Below, piece by piece: positions 1 through 11,748 of a stretch of DNA of 58,736 nucleotides. The notes beneath the pieces were generated by a model. The model was not told where the DNA came from, made no database searches, and was given only the letters and a program-made list of their open reading frames with translations. The stretch comes from Comamonadaceae bacterium. GTDB taxonomy: Bacteria > Pseudomonadota > Gammaproteobacteria > Burkholderiales > Burkholderiaceae_C. A program made the translations under genes and the position numbers. The stretch is from contig CANFHZ010000002.1 of NCBI GenBank assembly GCA_947446885.1, forward strand, positions 1 to 58,736. The letters run 5' to 3'. Positions within the stretch are counted from its first letter, which is position 1; each line of letters starts with the position of its first letter.

Positions 1-1
1 G

Positions 2-397
2 CTGCGCTACCGGCGCAGCGCCGCCCATGACCAGCGCCTGTGCGAGGTGCTGGAGACCATCGCCTTGCAAGACAGCCTGGCGCGCCAGGCCGGCAAACTC
101 AGCCACGGCCAAAAGCAGTGGCTGGAGATCGGCATGCTGCTGGTGCAAGACCCGCAACTGCTGTTGCTCGACGAACCCGTGGCCGGCATGACCGACCAGG
201 AAACCGAACGCACCGCCGAACTTTTTTTGCGCCTGAAAGGCCAGCACTCGCTCATTGTTGTGGAGCACGACATGGCCTTCATCAAAGCCATCGCCCAGAC
301 TGTGACGGTGTTGTGTGACGGCGCGGTGCTGGCGCAAGGTCCCTTGTCACAGGTGCAGGCTGACCCGCGCGTGATCGAAGTCTATTTGGGTCGCTAA
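2..397 (+). CDS. urtD: Urea ABC transporter ATP-binding protein UrtD (3' part)
   Basis: This is the C-terminal 131 residues of an ABC ATPase; the frame is open to the left edge, so the start and Walker A motif lie outside the window. Visible are the ABC signature (LSHGQKQW), the Walker B segment (LLLLDEPVAGM) and the H-loop histidine (VVEHD). The wording LSHGQKQWLEIGMLL and the very short tail after the H-loop are typical of UrtD in the high-affinity urea importer UrtABCDE. It would power urea uptake at the cytoplasmic face of the inner membrane together with UrtE, encoded 24 bases downstream. A branched-chain amino acid LivG homologue is the alternative, but the paired UrtE sequence favours urea. 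Confidence 0.85.
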   Translation: MRYRRSAAHDQRLCEVLETIALQDSLARQAGKLSHGQKQWLEIGMLLVQDPQLLLLDEPVAGMTDQETERTAELFLRLKGQHSLIVVEHDMAFIKAIAQTVTVLCDGAVLAQGPLSQVQADPRVIEVYLGR

Positions 398-421
398 AGC
401 CCTGATCCCAAGACCCTCCCC

Positions 422-1114
422 ATGCTTGAAGTCAATTCCATCAACCAGTACTACGGCGGCTCGCACATCTTGCGCGACCTCAGTCTGCACGCCAACGCGG
501 GCCAGGTCACCGTGGTGCTGGGGCGCAACGGCGTTGGCAAATCCACCCTGCTCAAATCCATCATGGGCCTGGTGCCCATTAAGAGCGGCAGCATCACACT
601 GGCTGGTCAGCCCCTGGATCGTGCTGCGCCTTTTGACCGCGTGCGCGCTGGCGTCGGTTATGTGCCCCAGGGTCGCGAAATTTTTGGCCGCCTGACCGTG
701 CAGGAGAACCTCGCCATGGGCCTGGCGTCCAAGCCTGCGGGCACGCCGCTGCCGCAGCAGCTCTTTGAGTGGTTTCCCGTGCTGCACGAGATGCGGAAAC
801 GCCGTGGCGGCGACCTGTCCGGCGGCCAGCAACAGCAACTCGCCATCGCCAGGGCTTTGGCCTCTGGCCCCAAGCTGCTGGTCCTCGACGAGCCCACTGA
901 GGGCATTCAGCCCAGCATCATCAAAGACATTGGCCGCGTCATCCGCCAGCTCGCCAGCCAGGGCGACATGGCCATCGTGCTGGTCGAGCAGTACTACGAC
1001 TTTGCCCGCGAACTCGCCGATCAGTACGTGGTCATGGAGCGCGGCGCGGCGCGCGCGCAGGGGCTGGGTGCGGATATGGAGCGGGACGGGGTGCGGGAGA
1101 TGGTGGCGATTTAA
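422..1114 (+). CDS. urtE: Urea ABC transporter ATP-binding protein UrtE
   Basis: A complete 230-residue ABC ATPase. Walker A is GRNGVGKST (residues 34-42), the Q-loop is at VPQG (81-84), the signature LSGGQ is at 132-136, and Walker B LLVLDEP is at 152-158. The stretch EGIQPSIIKDIG just after Walker B is characteristic of UrtE, the second ATPase of the urea transporter, which is related to LivF. It pairs with UrtD to drive urea import, normally under nitrogen control. It is the last gene of its operon here and converges on gyrB. Length matches the family. Confidence 0.93.
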   Translation: MLEVNSINQYYGGSHILRDLSLHANAGQVTVVLGRNGVGKSTLLKSIMGLVPIKSGSITLAGQPLDRAAPFDRVRAGVGYVPQGREIFGRLTVQENLAMGLASKPAGTPLPQQLFEWFPVLHEMRKRRGGDLSGGQQQQLAIARALASGPKLLVLDEPTEGIQPSIIKDIGRVIRQLASQGDMAIVLVEQYYDFARELADQYVVMERGAARAQGLGADMERDGVREMVAI

Positions 1115-1157
1115 GGCCGCCGTTTGGACGGATTGGCTCTAAAGGTGGCTTCCACCC

Positions 1158-3773
<2,616 letters not shown>

Positions 3774-3811
3774 CTAATGGGTGCGCAGGCGGTGCGGTGT
3801 CAGTGAGGGTG

Positions 3812-3838
3812 AAAATAAAGACCCGGCGCAGCGCCGGG
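3812..3838 (-). terminator. Rho-independent terminator after dnaN
   Basis: On the minus strand, 22 bases past the dnaN stop, a GC-rich perfect inverted repeat (CCCGGCGC and GCGCCGGG, positions 3822-3838) is followed by the T-rich run TCTTTATTTTC. This is a classical intrinsic terminator placed between dnaN and gyrB. It suggests that dnaA-dnaN transcription ends or is attenuated here and that gyrB is largely expressed separately. Confidence 0.7.
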
Positions 3839-3859
3839 GTGGGGCTGTGTGCAGGGTGC

Positions 3860-4966
3860 TCAGATGCGCATGGGCATGACCACATACTTGAAATCGCTGT
3901 GGTCTGGAATTGTGAACAAGGCGGAACTGTTGCCGTCGCTGAGCTCCAGATTCACCATGTCTTGTGTCATGTTGCTCAGCACTTCGATGAGGTAGGTGAC
4001 ATTGAAGCCAATCTCGATCATGTCGCCGCTGTAGTCGATATCGAGTTCGTCAACCGCTTCTTCCTGCTCGGCGTTGCTGGAGGCCACCCGCAGCGTACCG
4101 GGTTCGATATTCAGACGCACGCCTTTGAACTTGTCGCTGGTCAGAATCGCGGTGCGTTGCAGCGTTGCCAACAGGGCGCTGCGACCTAGCGTGATGCGGT
4201 GCTTGTGGTTGCGCGGAATCACGCGGTTGTAGTCGGGGAACTTGCCCTCGACCAACTTGGTGACAAACTCCATTCCGCCAAAGGCAAAGCGCGCCTGGTT
4301 GCCGGCGAATTGCATCTCTATGTCGCCTGGCTCGTCGGATAGCAAGCGCTGCAACTCCAGTACGGTTTTGCGCGGCAGGATGACTTCTTGTTTGGGCACT
4401 TCGACGTCCAGCGTGGCGCAGGCAAAAGCCAGACGGTGCCCGTCGGTTGCGGCCAGGCTGAGTTGTTTGCCCTCGGCGACAAACAAAATGCCATTGAGGT
4501 AGTAGCGGATATCGTGCACGGCCATAGAAAACGAGACCTGGGCCAGCAGCTCGCGCAGGACTTTCTGCGGCACTGTGAATATGGGGCCGAAATTGGGCGC
4601 GGGCTGAACCAGCGGAAAGTCTTCCGCCGGCATGGTCTGCACGGTGAATTTGCTTTTGCCGCCTTTGAGCACCAAGCGGTTCTGGCTGGTCTCTAGTGAC
4701 ACTATTTGGTCGGCTGGCATGGTGCGCAAGATGTCAATCAGCTTGCGCGCACCCACGGTGATCGTAAAGTCACCGGAGTCGCCACCGAGCTGCGCTTGGG
4801 TGCGGATCTGAATTTCCAGATCGCTGGTGGTGAGCTCCAGCGTATCCCCCGTTTTGCGCAGCAACACGTTGGCCAGAATCGGTAGGGTGTTGCGGCGCTC
4901 GACAATGCCTGCAATCGACTGCAGCACCGTCAGTACCTCGTCTTGTCTCGCTTTCAACACAATCAT
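3860..4966 (-). CDS. dnaN: DNA polymerase III beta subunit (sliding clamp)
   Basis: A 368-residue beta clamp, the usual length for the family. It starts MIVLKARQDEVLTVLQSIAGIVERR and ends with the conserved PMRI tail, where the C-terminal methionine-rich segment forms part of the partner-binding cleft. The protein dimerises into a ring round DNA and tethers polymerase III. It lies 63 bases downstream of dnaA in the standard dnaA-dnaN order, and a strong intrinsic terminator follows. The ATG start is supported by the family N-terminus. Confidence 0.98.
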   Translation of the reverse strand: MIVLKARQDEVLTVLQSIAGIVERRNTLPILANVLLRKTGDTLELTTSDLEIQIRTQAQLGGDSGDFTITVGARKLIDILRTMPADQIVSLETSQNRLVLKGGKSKFTVQTMPAEDFPLVQPAPNFGPIFTVPQKVLRELLAQVSFSMAVHDIRYYLNGILFVAEGKQLSLAATDGHRLAFACATLDVEVPKQEVILPRKTVLELQRLLSDEPGDIEMQFAGNQARFAFGGMEFVTKLVEGKFPDYNRVIPRNHKHRITLGRSALLATLQRTAILTSDKFKGVRLNIEPGTLRVASSNAEQEEAVDELDIDYSGDMIEIGFNVTYLIEVLSNMTQDMVNLELSDGNSSALFTIPDHSDFKYVVMPMRI

Positions 4967-5029
4967 TGTTTTCTCCGGTATGTCTATTCACTGCGCACCC
5001 GACGCGGTTTGCGCATTTTCGCCTATGGG

Positions 5030-6460
5030 CTAGCCCTTGAGGGTTTGCTCCAACACATGCAACTGTTGGTTGACTTCGGTCAGTTGCAGGCGTTCCGCAC
5101 CGATTTTCCGCACAGCATGCAAAACCGTGGTGTGGTCGCGACCGCCAAAAAGGTCTCCGATTTCCGGCAGGCTCTTCTGGGTCAGTTCTTTGGCCAGATA
5201 CATCGCGATTTGGCGGGGCCGTGCAATATTGGCAGGACGCTTTTTCGAATACATGTCAGCGACCTTGATTTTGTAGTAATCCGCCACGGTTTTCTGGATG
5301 TTTTCCACTGAAATTTGCCGATTTTGGAGCGACAGCAGGTCGCGCAGGGCGTCGCGGGCCAATTGGATCGAGATGTCCTTCTGGTTGAAGCGTGAGTAGG
5401 CCAGACATTTCCGCAAGGCACCCTCAAGCTCGCGCACGTTGGAGCGCACATTCTTGGCAATAAAAAATGCTACCTCTTCTGGCATGTCGGCGCGCTCTGC
5501 CCGGGCTTTGTTAATCAGGATGGCCACTCGCATTTCCAGTTCCGGCGGCTCCAGCGCCACGGTCAGTCCGGCGTCAAAACGCGAAACCAGGCGCTCGGAA
5601 ATGTCCACCAGACCCTTGGGGTAGGTGTCGCTCGTCATGACGATGTGCGAGCGCTTTGCAAGCAAGGCCTCAAAGGCATTAAAGAATTCTTCCTGCGTCC
5701 TGTCCTTGTTTGCGAAGAACTGCACGTCGTCTATCAACAGCAAGTCGAGCGAGTGGTACTTCTCTTTGAACTGGTCAAAAGTTTTGCGCTGATACGACTT
5801 AACCACATCAGAGACAAATTGCTCAGCATGGATGTACAAAACCTTGGCTTGCGGCCTGTCTGCCAGCAGGCGGTTGCCTACGGCGTGCATCAAATGGGTC
5901 TTGCCCAGGCCGACTCCGCCGTAGATGAACAGTGGGTTGTACATCTTGCCCGGGGTCATGGCAACGTGCATGGCGGCCGTGCGCGCCATGCGGTTGGCCT
6001 GCCCCTCGACCAGGGAGTCAAAGGTCAGAGCAGAGTTCAAGCGGTTCTTCACCAAGCCGCTGGGAATATCGGCCTCCGTGCTGGCGGGCGGCGTCGCCTT
6101 GTCTACCGCAGCAGCGGTCAGCGTGGCGTGGCCAGGGGCATCGGATTGCGGTTTTATTATTTCCTGACGTGGACTTACATTCAGGTCTATAGGCAAAGCT
6201 CGCCCATGTATGTCGTTTACCAGAGCGCTGATCCGGGTCCCGTATTGCGCCCGAATCCAGTCCAGTTTGAAGCGGTTGGATACATAAATGACCAAGCGAC
6301 TGCTGTCGTCACTTAGCGACACATGCAGCGGACGGATCCAGGTGTTGAATTGCTGTTCCGGCAGTTCCTGGCCCAGTTTTTCCAGACATAAAGCCCACAA
6401 CCTGCCGGGGTCTGGTGCGTGTTCAGAGCTTGGTGGTGCGGGGAGAGATGCCGTCGGCAT
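5030..6460 (-). CDS. dnaA: Chromosomal replication initiator DnaA
   Basis: A 476-residue DnaA with all four domains. Domain I ([25 protein letters not shown]) is near the N-terminus, and a Pro/Ala-rich linker follows. The AAA+ domain has Walker [10 protein letters not shown] (181-189) and Walker [10 protein letters not shown] (240-248). The C-terminal DNA-binding domain has the signature [14 protein letters not shown]. It binds DnaA boxes and opens oriC. The upstream 250 bases carry a consensus DnaA box and face rpmH, matching a typical origin arrangement and allowing autoregulation. Confidence 0.98.
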   Translation of the reverse strand: MPTASLPAPPSSEHAPDPGRLWALCLEKLGQELPEQQFNTWIRPLHVSLSDDSSRLVIYVSNRFKLDWIRAQYGTRISALVNDIHGRALPIDLNVSPRQEIIKPQSDAPGHATLTAAAVDKATPPASTEADIPSGLVKNRLNSALTFDSLVEGQANRMARTAAMHVAMTPGKMYNPLFIYGGVGLGKTHLMHAVGNRLLADRPQAKVLYIHAEQFVSDVVKSYQRKTFDQFKEKYHSLDLLLIDDVQFFANKDRTQEEFFNAFEALLAKRSHIVMTSDTYPKGLVDISERLVSRFDAGLTVALEPPELEMRVAILINKARAERADMPEEVAFFIAKNVRSNVRELEGALRKCLAYSRFNQKDISIQLARDALRDLLSLQNRQISVENIQKTVADYYKIKVADMYSKKRPANIARPRQIAMYLAKELTQKSLPEIGDLFGGRDHTTVLHAVRKIGAERLQLTEVNQQLHVLEQTLKG

Positions 6461-6615
6461 AGGTTTCTGTCAATCTGTGGATAGGGCGCCAGTTAGCGGC
6501 CTGATATTGTACGGCCGGAGACACTTATCCACAATTTTTCAGACTGAAATTTCCCGAATATTTTTTGCCTAGCCTGGCACTGGAGGGGTGATTTTGCGAG
6601 GGAGTAGGAGAAAAA

Positions 6616-6644
6616 TCCACATGTGGAGCAATATTTGCGATAAT
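6616..6644 (+). promoter_or_regulatory. Candidate rpmH promoter
   Basis: A -35-like TCCACA (6616-6621) and a -10-like GATAAT (6639-6644) are 17 bases apart, and TGC before the -10 gives an extended -10 element. It lies 68 bases before the rpmH ATG. The -35 overlaps the facing DnaA-box-like palindrome at 6613-6630, so DnaA could modulate it. Matches are partial (four and five of six). Confidence 0.42.
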
Positions 6645-6674
6645 CGCGGGCTCGCCTTGTTTCACACCTCACGT

Positions 6675-6700
6675 GATCCGGGCGCAATGTTCACCGGATC
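6675..6700 (+). promoter_or_regulatory. Inverted repeat in the rpmH leader
   Basis: GATCCGG (6675-6681) and CCGGATC (6694-6700) form a perfect 7-bp inverted repeat with a 12-base loop, ending 11 bases before the rpmH start codon and next to a second GGAT that may act as the ribosome binding site. It could be an RNA hairpin in the leader or a protein-binding site; neither is shown. Confidence 0.35.
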
Positions 6701-6711
6701 GGATTTCCATT

Positions 6712-6846
6712 ATGAAACGTACCTACCAGCCCTCCAAGATTCGACGCGCCCGCACCCATGGCTTTCTGGTGCGCATGAAGACCCGTGGTGGCCGCGCTGT
6801 TATCAATGCGCGCCGTGCCAAGGGCCGCAAGCGCCTGGCCGTCTAA
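6712..6846 (+). CDS. rpmH: 50S ribosomal protein L34
   Basis: A 44-residue protein beginning [18 protein letters not shown] and ending KRLAV, which is essentially invariant for L34. It is a basic component of the large ribosomal subunit. The gene is first in rpmH-rnpA-yidD-yidC-mnmE, divergent from dnaA, the classical arrangement at bacterial origins. A short hairpin sits directly after its stop codon. Confidence 0.98.
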   Translation: MKRTYQPSKIRRARTHGFLVRMKTRGGRAVINARRAKGRKRLAV

Positions 6847-6847
6847 G

Positions 6848-6866
6848 GCCCGCTGCGCCAGCGGGC
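6848..6866 (+). terminator. Hairpin between rpmH and rnpA (attenuator-like)
   Basis: GCCCGCTG (6848-6855) and CAGCGGGC (6859-6866) form a perfect 8-bp stem with a 3-base loop, beginning one base after the rpmH stop and followed by a moderately T-rich stretch (TGTTGTCGCTTGTT). It probably lowers rnpA expression relative to rpmH by partial termination or by RNA processing. The T-run is imperfect, so it is unlikely to be a full terminator. Confidence 0.45.
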
Positions 6867-6898
6867 TGTTGTCGCTTGTTCCCGTCTGGACGTCAGGC

Positions 6899-7312
6899 GT
6901 GAGGCGGCTTCAAACCCGGCCGCAATTCCAAGCTGTTCTTGCTGGGCCGGTTCTGGCCAAATCGCCGCACTTTGCCCTGCATTGCCGGGATTCGCGTGCG
7001 AGCGACCCGCACCATGTTTTTCCCAGAGATCTTGCTGTGTGTAACGAGCCAGTGATGGGCGCTTTGTTGCCCAAGCGCTGGGCCAAGCGGGCCGTAACCC
7101 GCAACGCCATCAGGCGGCAGATTTTCGCTGTTGCCCAAAATTTTGAAAGCAGCCTTGCGCATTGTGCGTATGTGGTTCGTCTGCGCTGTGCTGTGGACAG
7201 AGCCCGATTTGTGAGTGCAAGCTCCGATAGCTTGAAAGCGGCCTTGCGTGAAGAACTGTCGGGGCTGTTTGCGCACGCGGTGACCCGGATTCCTATTGCC
7301 CACCATGCTTAA
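6899..7312 (+). CDS. rnpA: Ribonuclease P protein component
   Basis: A basic 137-residue protein if the GTG at 6899 is used, giving VRRLQTRPQFQAVLAG, which matches the family N-terminus; the frame is open further upstream but that part does not resemble RnpA. The RNR motif is visible in KRAVTRNAIRRQ. RnpA is the protein cofactor of the RNase P ribozyme that matures tRNA 5' ends. The gene follows rpmH by 52 bases, and its end overlaps the yidD start. Confidence 0.93.
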   Translation: MRRLQTRPQFQAVLAGPVLAKSPHFALHCRDSRASDPHHVFPRDLAVCNEPVMGALLPKRWAKRAVTRNAIRRQIFAVAQNFESSLAHCAYVVRLRCAVDRARFVSASSDSLKAALREELSGLFAHAVTRIPIAHHA

Positions 7313-7571
7313 GCGTCTCTTGATTGCCCTGGTAAAGGGATACCGCTTTTTCTTGAGCCCGTGTCTGGGTTCGGCCTGCCGGTTTGAGCCAAGCTGTTCG
7401 CGCTATGCCTTAGATGCCCTGCAGTTGCATGGTGCCGCATCGGGCACTTATCTTTCTGTGCGGCGCGTTTTGCGCTGCCATCCCTGGTGTGACGGCGGGC
7501 TCGATCCGGTACCGCGCGCCGCCTTGTTTTCCCCTCTGTTGTCTCCCTCTTCCGAAAAGACTCGCCCATGA
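7305..7571 (+). CDS. yidD: Membrane protein insertion efficiency factor YidD
   Basis: An 88-residue protein with the YidD core: an N-terminal amphipathic segment (LIALVKGYRFFLSP), the cysteine-containing FEPSCSRYA motif, and RCHPWCDGGLDPVP. The family helps YidC insert membrane proteins and associates with the inner membrane. The ATG at 7305 overlaps the rnpA stop; an ATG at 7296 would add three residues. The stop overlaps the yidC ATG by four bases (ATGA), pointing to translational coupling. Confidence 0.93.
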   Translation: MLKRLLIALVKGYRFFLSPCLGSACRFEPSCSRYALDALQLHGAASGTYLSVRRVLRCHPWCDGGLDPVPRAALFSPLLSPSSEKTRP

Positions 7572-9289
7572 ACGATATGCGCCGCACCATTTTGTGGGTG
7601 ATTTTTGGTTTCTCCCTTTTGTTGTTGTGGGACCAGTGGCAGGTAGCCCACGGCCACAAGCCTTTGCTGGGCGCAGCGCCCGCTGGGACCGGGGCGACGC
7701 CACCCGTGGTTGCGCCAGCAGGGCCGCGCGCTGAAGGCGCTGCCCTGCCCGGTGCAGCGGCTCCCGCCCCGACCTTGGCAACGGCTCCGGCTGTGGCCTC
7801 CGCTACCCGCGCGCCGGGCGCCGAGCGCTTTGAAGTCAGCACCGACGTGCTGAAGCTGACCTTTGACACCGAGGGAGGTAGCGTGGTGGGTGCGCAATTT
7901 TTGCGCTACGGCGACACGATGGATGCCAACAAACCCATGGTTTTGCTGGATGAAAGCGCATCGCGGGTTTATCTGGCGCAGTCCGGTCTTGTGGCGGGTG
8001 CGACGCCCGGCGAATTCCCGACCCATAAATCGGTCATGAAGGCCAGCGGCGACTACACGCTCAAGGATGGGCAGGATGCTTTGACCTTGACCTTCAGATC
8101 CGAACCTATTGGCGGTGTGCAGCTCACCAAGACCTACACCATCGCCCGTGGAAGTTATGCCTTGCAAGTCCAGCATACGCTGACCAATACGTCGGCTGCG
8201 CCGGTGGCGGCGCAGTTGTATCTGCAACTGGTACGCGATGGCAACAAGCTGCCCGGGGAGTCCTCGTTTTATTCGACCTTCACCGGACCTGCTGTCTACA
8301 CCGATGCGAAGAAGTACCAAAAAGTGGAATTCAGCGCTATCAAGAAAAAGAGTGCGGACTACGAGAAGCAGTCGCAAAACGGTTACATCGCCATGGTGCA
8401 GCACTACTTTGCCAGCGCCTGGGTGCTGCCGGCCGGCATGCAGCGCAGTATTTCCCTGGAGGGCGTGGACATTGGCTCCGCATTGGCCGACTGCTGTTAT
8501 CGCGCAGCCATGGTCGCGCCTTTGGAGGCGCTTGCTCCCGGAGCCAGCAAAACCATTGCCACGACTTTGTTCATCGGACCGCAGGAAGAAAAAATGCTCG
8601 AAGCCCTTACGCCGGGGCTGGAGTTGGTGAAAGACTACGGTTGGCTGACGATTTTGGCCAAACCCCTGTACTGGTTGCTCGACGCGCTGCACCGCGTGCT
8701 GCAAAACTGGGGCTGGGCCATCGTGGCCCTGGTGCTCTTACTGAAAATTGCCTTTTACTGGCTCAACGCCAAGGCCTACGCCAGCATGGCCAAGATGAAA
8801 GCGATCAACCCGCGCATCATGGAAATGCGTGAGCGCCTGAAAGACAAGCCGCAAGAGATGCAGCAGGAAATGATGCGGATTTACCGCGAAGAAAAAGTCA
8901 ATCCCATGGGCGGCTGCTTCCCGATCATGGTGCAAATCCCGGTCTTTATTGCCCTTTACTGGGTGCTGCTGTCCAGCGTCGAGATGCGCAATGCACCCTG
9001 GCTGGGCTGGATCCATGACCTTTCCGCGCCAGATCCTTACTATGTCCTGCCGCTGTTGATGACCTTGACCTCGCTGATCCAGACCGCGCTTAACCCCGCG
9101 CCGCCGGACCCTATCCAGGCCAAGATGATGTGGATCATGCCGCTGGTGTTCAGCGTGATGTTTTTCTTCTTCCCTTCGGGTCTGGTGCTGTACTGGATTA
9201 CCAACAACATCCTCTCGATTGCGCAGCAGTGGATCATCAACACCCGTATGGGCGTGCCACCGCAGTTCAACCTGCCCAAGTTTGGTTAA
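7568..9289 (+). CDS. yidC: Membrane protein insertase YidC
   Basis: A 573-residue YidC/Oxa1 insertase of the Gram-negative type. It has an N-terminal membrane anchor (TILWVIFGFSLLLLWDQW), an Ala/Pro-rich stretch, and a large periplasmic beta domain to about residue 355. The conserved C-terminal core with its membrane segments includes NPMGGCFPIMVQIPVFIALYW. It inserts inner-membrane proteins alone or with SecYEG. It is coupled to yidD and followed 7 bases later by mnmE. Confidence 0.97.
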   Translation: MNDMRRTILWVIFGFSLLLLWDQWQVAHGHKPLLGAAPAGTGATPPVVAPAGPRAEGAALPGAAAPAPTLATAPAVASATRAPGAERFEVSTDVLKLTFDTEGGSVVGAQFLRYGDTMDANKPMVLLDESASRVYLAQSGLVAGATPGEFPTHKSVMKASGDYTLKDGQDALTLTFRSEPIGGVQLTKTYTIARGSYALQVQHTLTNTSAAPVAAQLYLQLVRDGNKLPGESSFYSTFTGPAVYTDAKKYQKVEFSAIKKKSADYEKQSQNGYIAMVQHYFASAWVLPAGMQRSISLEGVDIGSALADCCYRAAMVAPLEALAPGASKTIATTLFIGPQEEKMLEALTPGLELVKDYGWLTILAKPLYWLLDALHRVLQNWGWAIVALVLLLKIAFYWLNAKAYASMAKMKAINPRIMEMRERLKDKPQEMQQEMMRIYREEKVNPMGGCFPIMVQIPVFIALYWVLLSSVEMRNAPWLGWIHDLSAPDPYYVLPLLMTLTSLIQTALNPAPPDPIQAKMMWIMPLVFSVMFFFFPSGLVLYWITNNILSIAQQWIINTRMGVPPQFNLPKFG

Positions 9290-9296
9290 GTAAGCG

Positions 9297-10712
9297 GTGC
9301 CGGCTCCGCACGCCGACCCGGTTATTGCCATCGCCAGCGCGCCCGGGCGCGGCGCAGTGGGCATGGTGCGGATCAGCGGCCACCATCTGGCCCGGTTTGC
9401 GCAGGCATGGCTGGGGCAGACCCTGCAAGCCCGGCATGCCACCTACCTGCCGTTTCCCGATGCATCCGGCCAAGCCATAGACCACGGCTTGGCGCTGTAT
9501 TTCCCCGCGCCCCACTCTTTTACCGGTGAAGACGTGCTGGAACTACAGGCCCATGGCGGGCCGGTCGTGTTGCAGCGCGTACTCGCCCGCGCGATGGAAG
9601 TCGCGGCTACCGTGGGACCGCACGGCGAGATCCTGCCGCGCTTGCGCCTGGCGCGGCCCGGCGAATTCAGTGAACGGGCTTTTTTGAACGGCAAGATGGA
9701 CCTGGCGCAGGCAGAGGCGATTGCCGACTTGATCGACGCCAGTACCGAAGCGGCCGCCCGTAGCGCTGCTGCCAGCTTGAGTGGTGCGTTTTCTGTAGAG
9801 GTCAACCGCCTGCGCGATGCGCTGGTGCATCTGCGCATGCTGGTGGAGGCGACGCTGGACTTTCCGGAAGAAGAGCTGGATTTTTTGCAGCAGTCCGATG
9901 CCGAAGGCCAACTGCAGCGCTTGCGCGCCCAGCTCGCCCGGCTGCAAGGCGAGGCCCGCCAAGGTGCATTGCTGCGCGATGGCCTGAAGGTGGTGATTGC
10001 CGGGCAGCCGAACGCGGGCAAGTCTTCGCTGCTCAATGCCCTGGCGGGGGCCGAACTGGCCATCGTCACCCCTATTGCCGGAACCACCCGCGACACGATT
10101 GGCCAGACCATACAGATTGAGGGCGTTCCACTGCACGTGGTTGATACCGCCGGACTGCGCGACAGCGATGAGCCTGTCGAGAGCCTGGGCATCGCCCGCG
10201 CCTGGGGCGCGATCGGCAGCGCCGATGTGCTGCTCTTTGTGCATGATCTTGAACGCCACGCCTCGCTGGCTTACCAGCAGGCCGACCAGGACATTGCCCA
10301 GCGCCTTGCCGCTGCCCTGCCTGCTCGGGTGCCAGTGCTGCATGTGTGGAACAAAAGCGATGCGCAGTCCGCTGTACCGGATGGCCCCCCCCGCGATGCC
10401 AACATCCTGCAGATCTCCGCAAAAACCGGTGCCGGTCTGGATGCCTTGCGCAAGCAGCTTCTGGCGGCAGCGGGTTGGCAGGCCGATGCTGGTGCCCGCT
10501 TCAGCGCCCGCCAGCGCCACGTCCAAGCCCTGGGCCGGGTAGACCTGCACTTGGCGCAAGCCCAAGCCCAGCTGGCACAAGCCGCCCAGGCGCTGGATCT
10601 GCTCGCTGAAGAGCTGCGCCTGGCCCATAAGGCCTTGGGCGAAATCACCGGTGCCTTCAGCGCCGACGATTTGCTGGGCGTGATTTTTTCCAGCTTTTGC
10701 ATCGGCAAGTGA
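9297..10712 (+). CDS. mnmE: tRNA uridine-5-carboxymethylaminomethyl modification GTPase MnmE
   Basis: A 471-residue MnmE (TrmE) that with MnmG modifies the wobble uridine of certain tRNAs. The N-terminal folate-binding domain starts [22 protein letters not shown]. The G domain, inserted in a helical domain, has G1 GQPNAGKSS near residue 236, G3 DTAGL and G4 NKSD. The protein ends with the diagnostic FCIGK carrying the catalytic cysteine. It starts with GTG 7 bases after the yidC stop, as in the conserved gene order. Confidence 0.97.
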   Translation: MPAPHADPVIAIASAPGRGAVGMVRISGHHLARFAQAWLGQTLQARHATYLPFPDASGQAIDHGLALYFPAPHSFTGEDVLELQAHGGPVVLQRVLARAMEVAATVGPHGEILPRLRLARPGEFSERAFLNGKMDLAQAEAIADLIDASTEAAARSAAASLSGAFSVEVNRLRDALVHLRMLVEATLDFPEEELDFLQQSDAEGQLQRLRAQLARLQGEARQGALLRDGLKVVIAGQPNAGKSSLLNALAGAELAIVTPIAGTTRDTIGQTIQIEGVPLHVVDTAGLRDSDEPVESLGIARAWGAIGSADVLLFVHDLERHASLAYQQADQDIAQRLAAALPARVPVLHVWNKSDAQSAVPDGPPRDANILQISAKTGAGLDALRKQLLAAAGWQADAGARFSARQRHVQALGRVDLHLAQAQAQLAQAAQALDLLAEELRLAHKALGEITGAFSADDLLGVIFSSFCIGK

Positions 10713-10764
10713 GGCGGGTTCGCCGCGTTCTGCTCTTAGCTACCCGCTCTATAGAATTCCCACG

Positions 10765-11748
10765 ATGAAACCCAGCCTGAACGCCGAACGGGTCTTGCGT
10801 CTCGCGCGCGAGACCTTTGATATCGAAGCCGCCGCCATCAGTGGATTGAAAGCCAGCGTGGGCGCGTCTTTTGTACGGGTGGTGGACATGGTGTTGGCCA
10901 TCCGTGGCCGCGTTGTCGTGATGGGAATGGGCAAGAGCGGCCACATCGGGCGCAAGATTGCCGCCACGCTGGCCTCCACCGGAACCCCGTCCTTGTTCGT
11001 GCACCCTGCCGAAGCCAGCCACGGTGATCTGGGCATGATCACCCAGGCTGATTTGGTGCTGATGGTCTCCAACAGCGGCGAGTCCCAGGAAATCAATGCC
11101 TTGCTGCCGGTGCTTAAGCGCCTGGGGGCGCCGCTGGTGGCCTTCACCGCCAATGGGACTTCGACCATGGCATCCCACGCGGATGTCTGGATCAGCACGG
11201 CCGTAGAACAGGAAGCCTGCCCTATGAATCTGGCTCCAACGGCCAGCACCACCGCCCAACTGGCGATGGGTGATGCCTTGGCCGTGGCCTTGTTGGATGC
11301 GCGTGGCTTCAAGGCCGATGACTTTGCCCGCTCCCATCCCGGCGGCGCACTGGGCCGTCGTTTGCTGACCCATGTGGCTGACATCATGCGCAGCGGTGCC
11401 GATGTGCCGCAGGTACGCAGCGATGCCCGCTTCAGCGACCTGATGCGCGAGATGAGTGCCAAAGGCATTGGCGCTTCGGCCATCATCGACGCTGGCGGTA
11501 CTTTGTGCGGCATCTTCACCGACGGCGATTTACGCCGCCTGGTGGAAACAGGAGTTGATTTGCGCAGTCTGCGCGCCGCCGATGTTATGCACCCCAATCC
11601 CTTGACTGTCAGCCCGCAGGCCCTGGCTGCTGAAGCCGCGAGCCTGATGGAGGAGCGCCGGATTTCCAGCGTACTGGTGCTGGACGCACAAGGTGTTTTG
11701 TGCGGTGCCCTGACCAGCAACGACCTGATGCGGGCCAAGGTCATTTGA
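10765..11748 (+). CDS. kdsD: Arabinose-5-phosphate isomerase (KpsF/GutQ family)
   Basis: A 327-residue sugar isomerase that interconverts ribulose 5-phosphate and arabinose 5-phosphate, the first step to Kdo for lipopolysaccharide. An N-terminal SIS domain (VVMGMGKSGHIGRKIAATLASTG, HPAEASHGDLGM, VSNSGESQEI) is followed by two CBS domains in the C-terminal half. The context is decisive: kdsC, the next Kdo enzyme, overlaps its stop codon, and lptC follows. Confidence 0.92.
   Translation: MKPSLNAERVLRLARETFDIEAAAISGLKASVGASFVRVVDMVLAIRGRVVVMGMGKSGHIGRKIAATLASTGTPSLFVHPAEASHGDLGMITQADLVLMVSNSGESQEINALLPVLKRLGAPLVAFTANGTSTMASHADVWISTAVEQEACPMNLAPTASTTAQLAMGDALAVALLDARGFKADDFARSHPGGALGRRLLTHVADIMRSGADVPQVRSDARFSDLMREMSAKGIGASAIIDAGGTLCGIFTDGDLRRLVETGVDLRSLRAADVMHPNPLTVSPQALAAEAASLMEERRISSVLVLDAQGVLCGALTSNDLMRAKVI

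Larger units (their letters stand above)
6461..6711. other. Probable oriC / dnaA-rpmH divergent control region
   Basis: This 251-base gap between divergent dnaA and rpmH holds a perfect DnaA box TTATCCACA (6525-6533, plus) and a one-mismatch box on the minus strand (TGTGGATAG, 6476-6484). Two weaker boxes face each other as a palindrome at 6613-6630 (AAATCCACA and TGTGGAGCA). An AT-rich stretch lies at 6533-6567. Location next to dnaA with DnaA boxes and AT-rich DNA is the usual signature of a betaproteobacterial origin. The boxes are read directly; assignment as the functional origin is inference, and the number of strong boxes is small. Confidence 0.55.

Noticed and set aside
1144-1156. Short hairpin after gyrB (GGTGG and CCACC).
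   Set aside because: Only five base pairs and a weak T-run; not enough for a terminator call.
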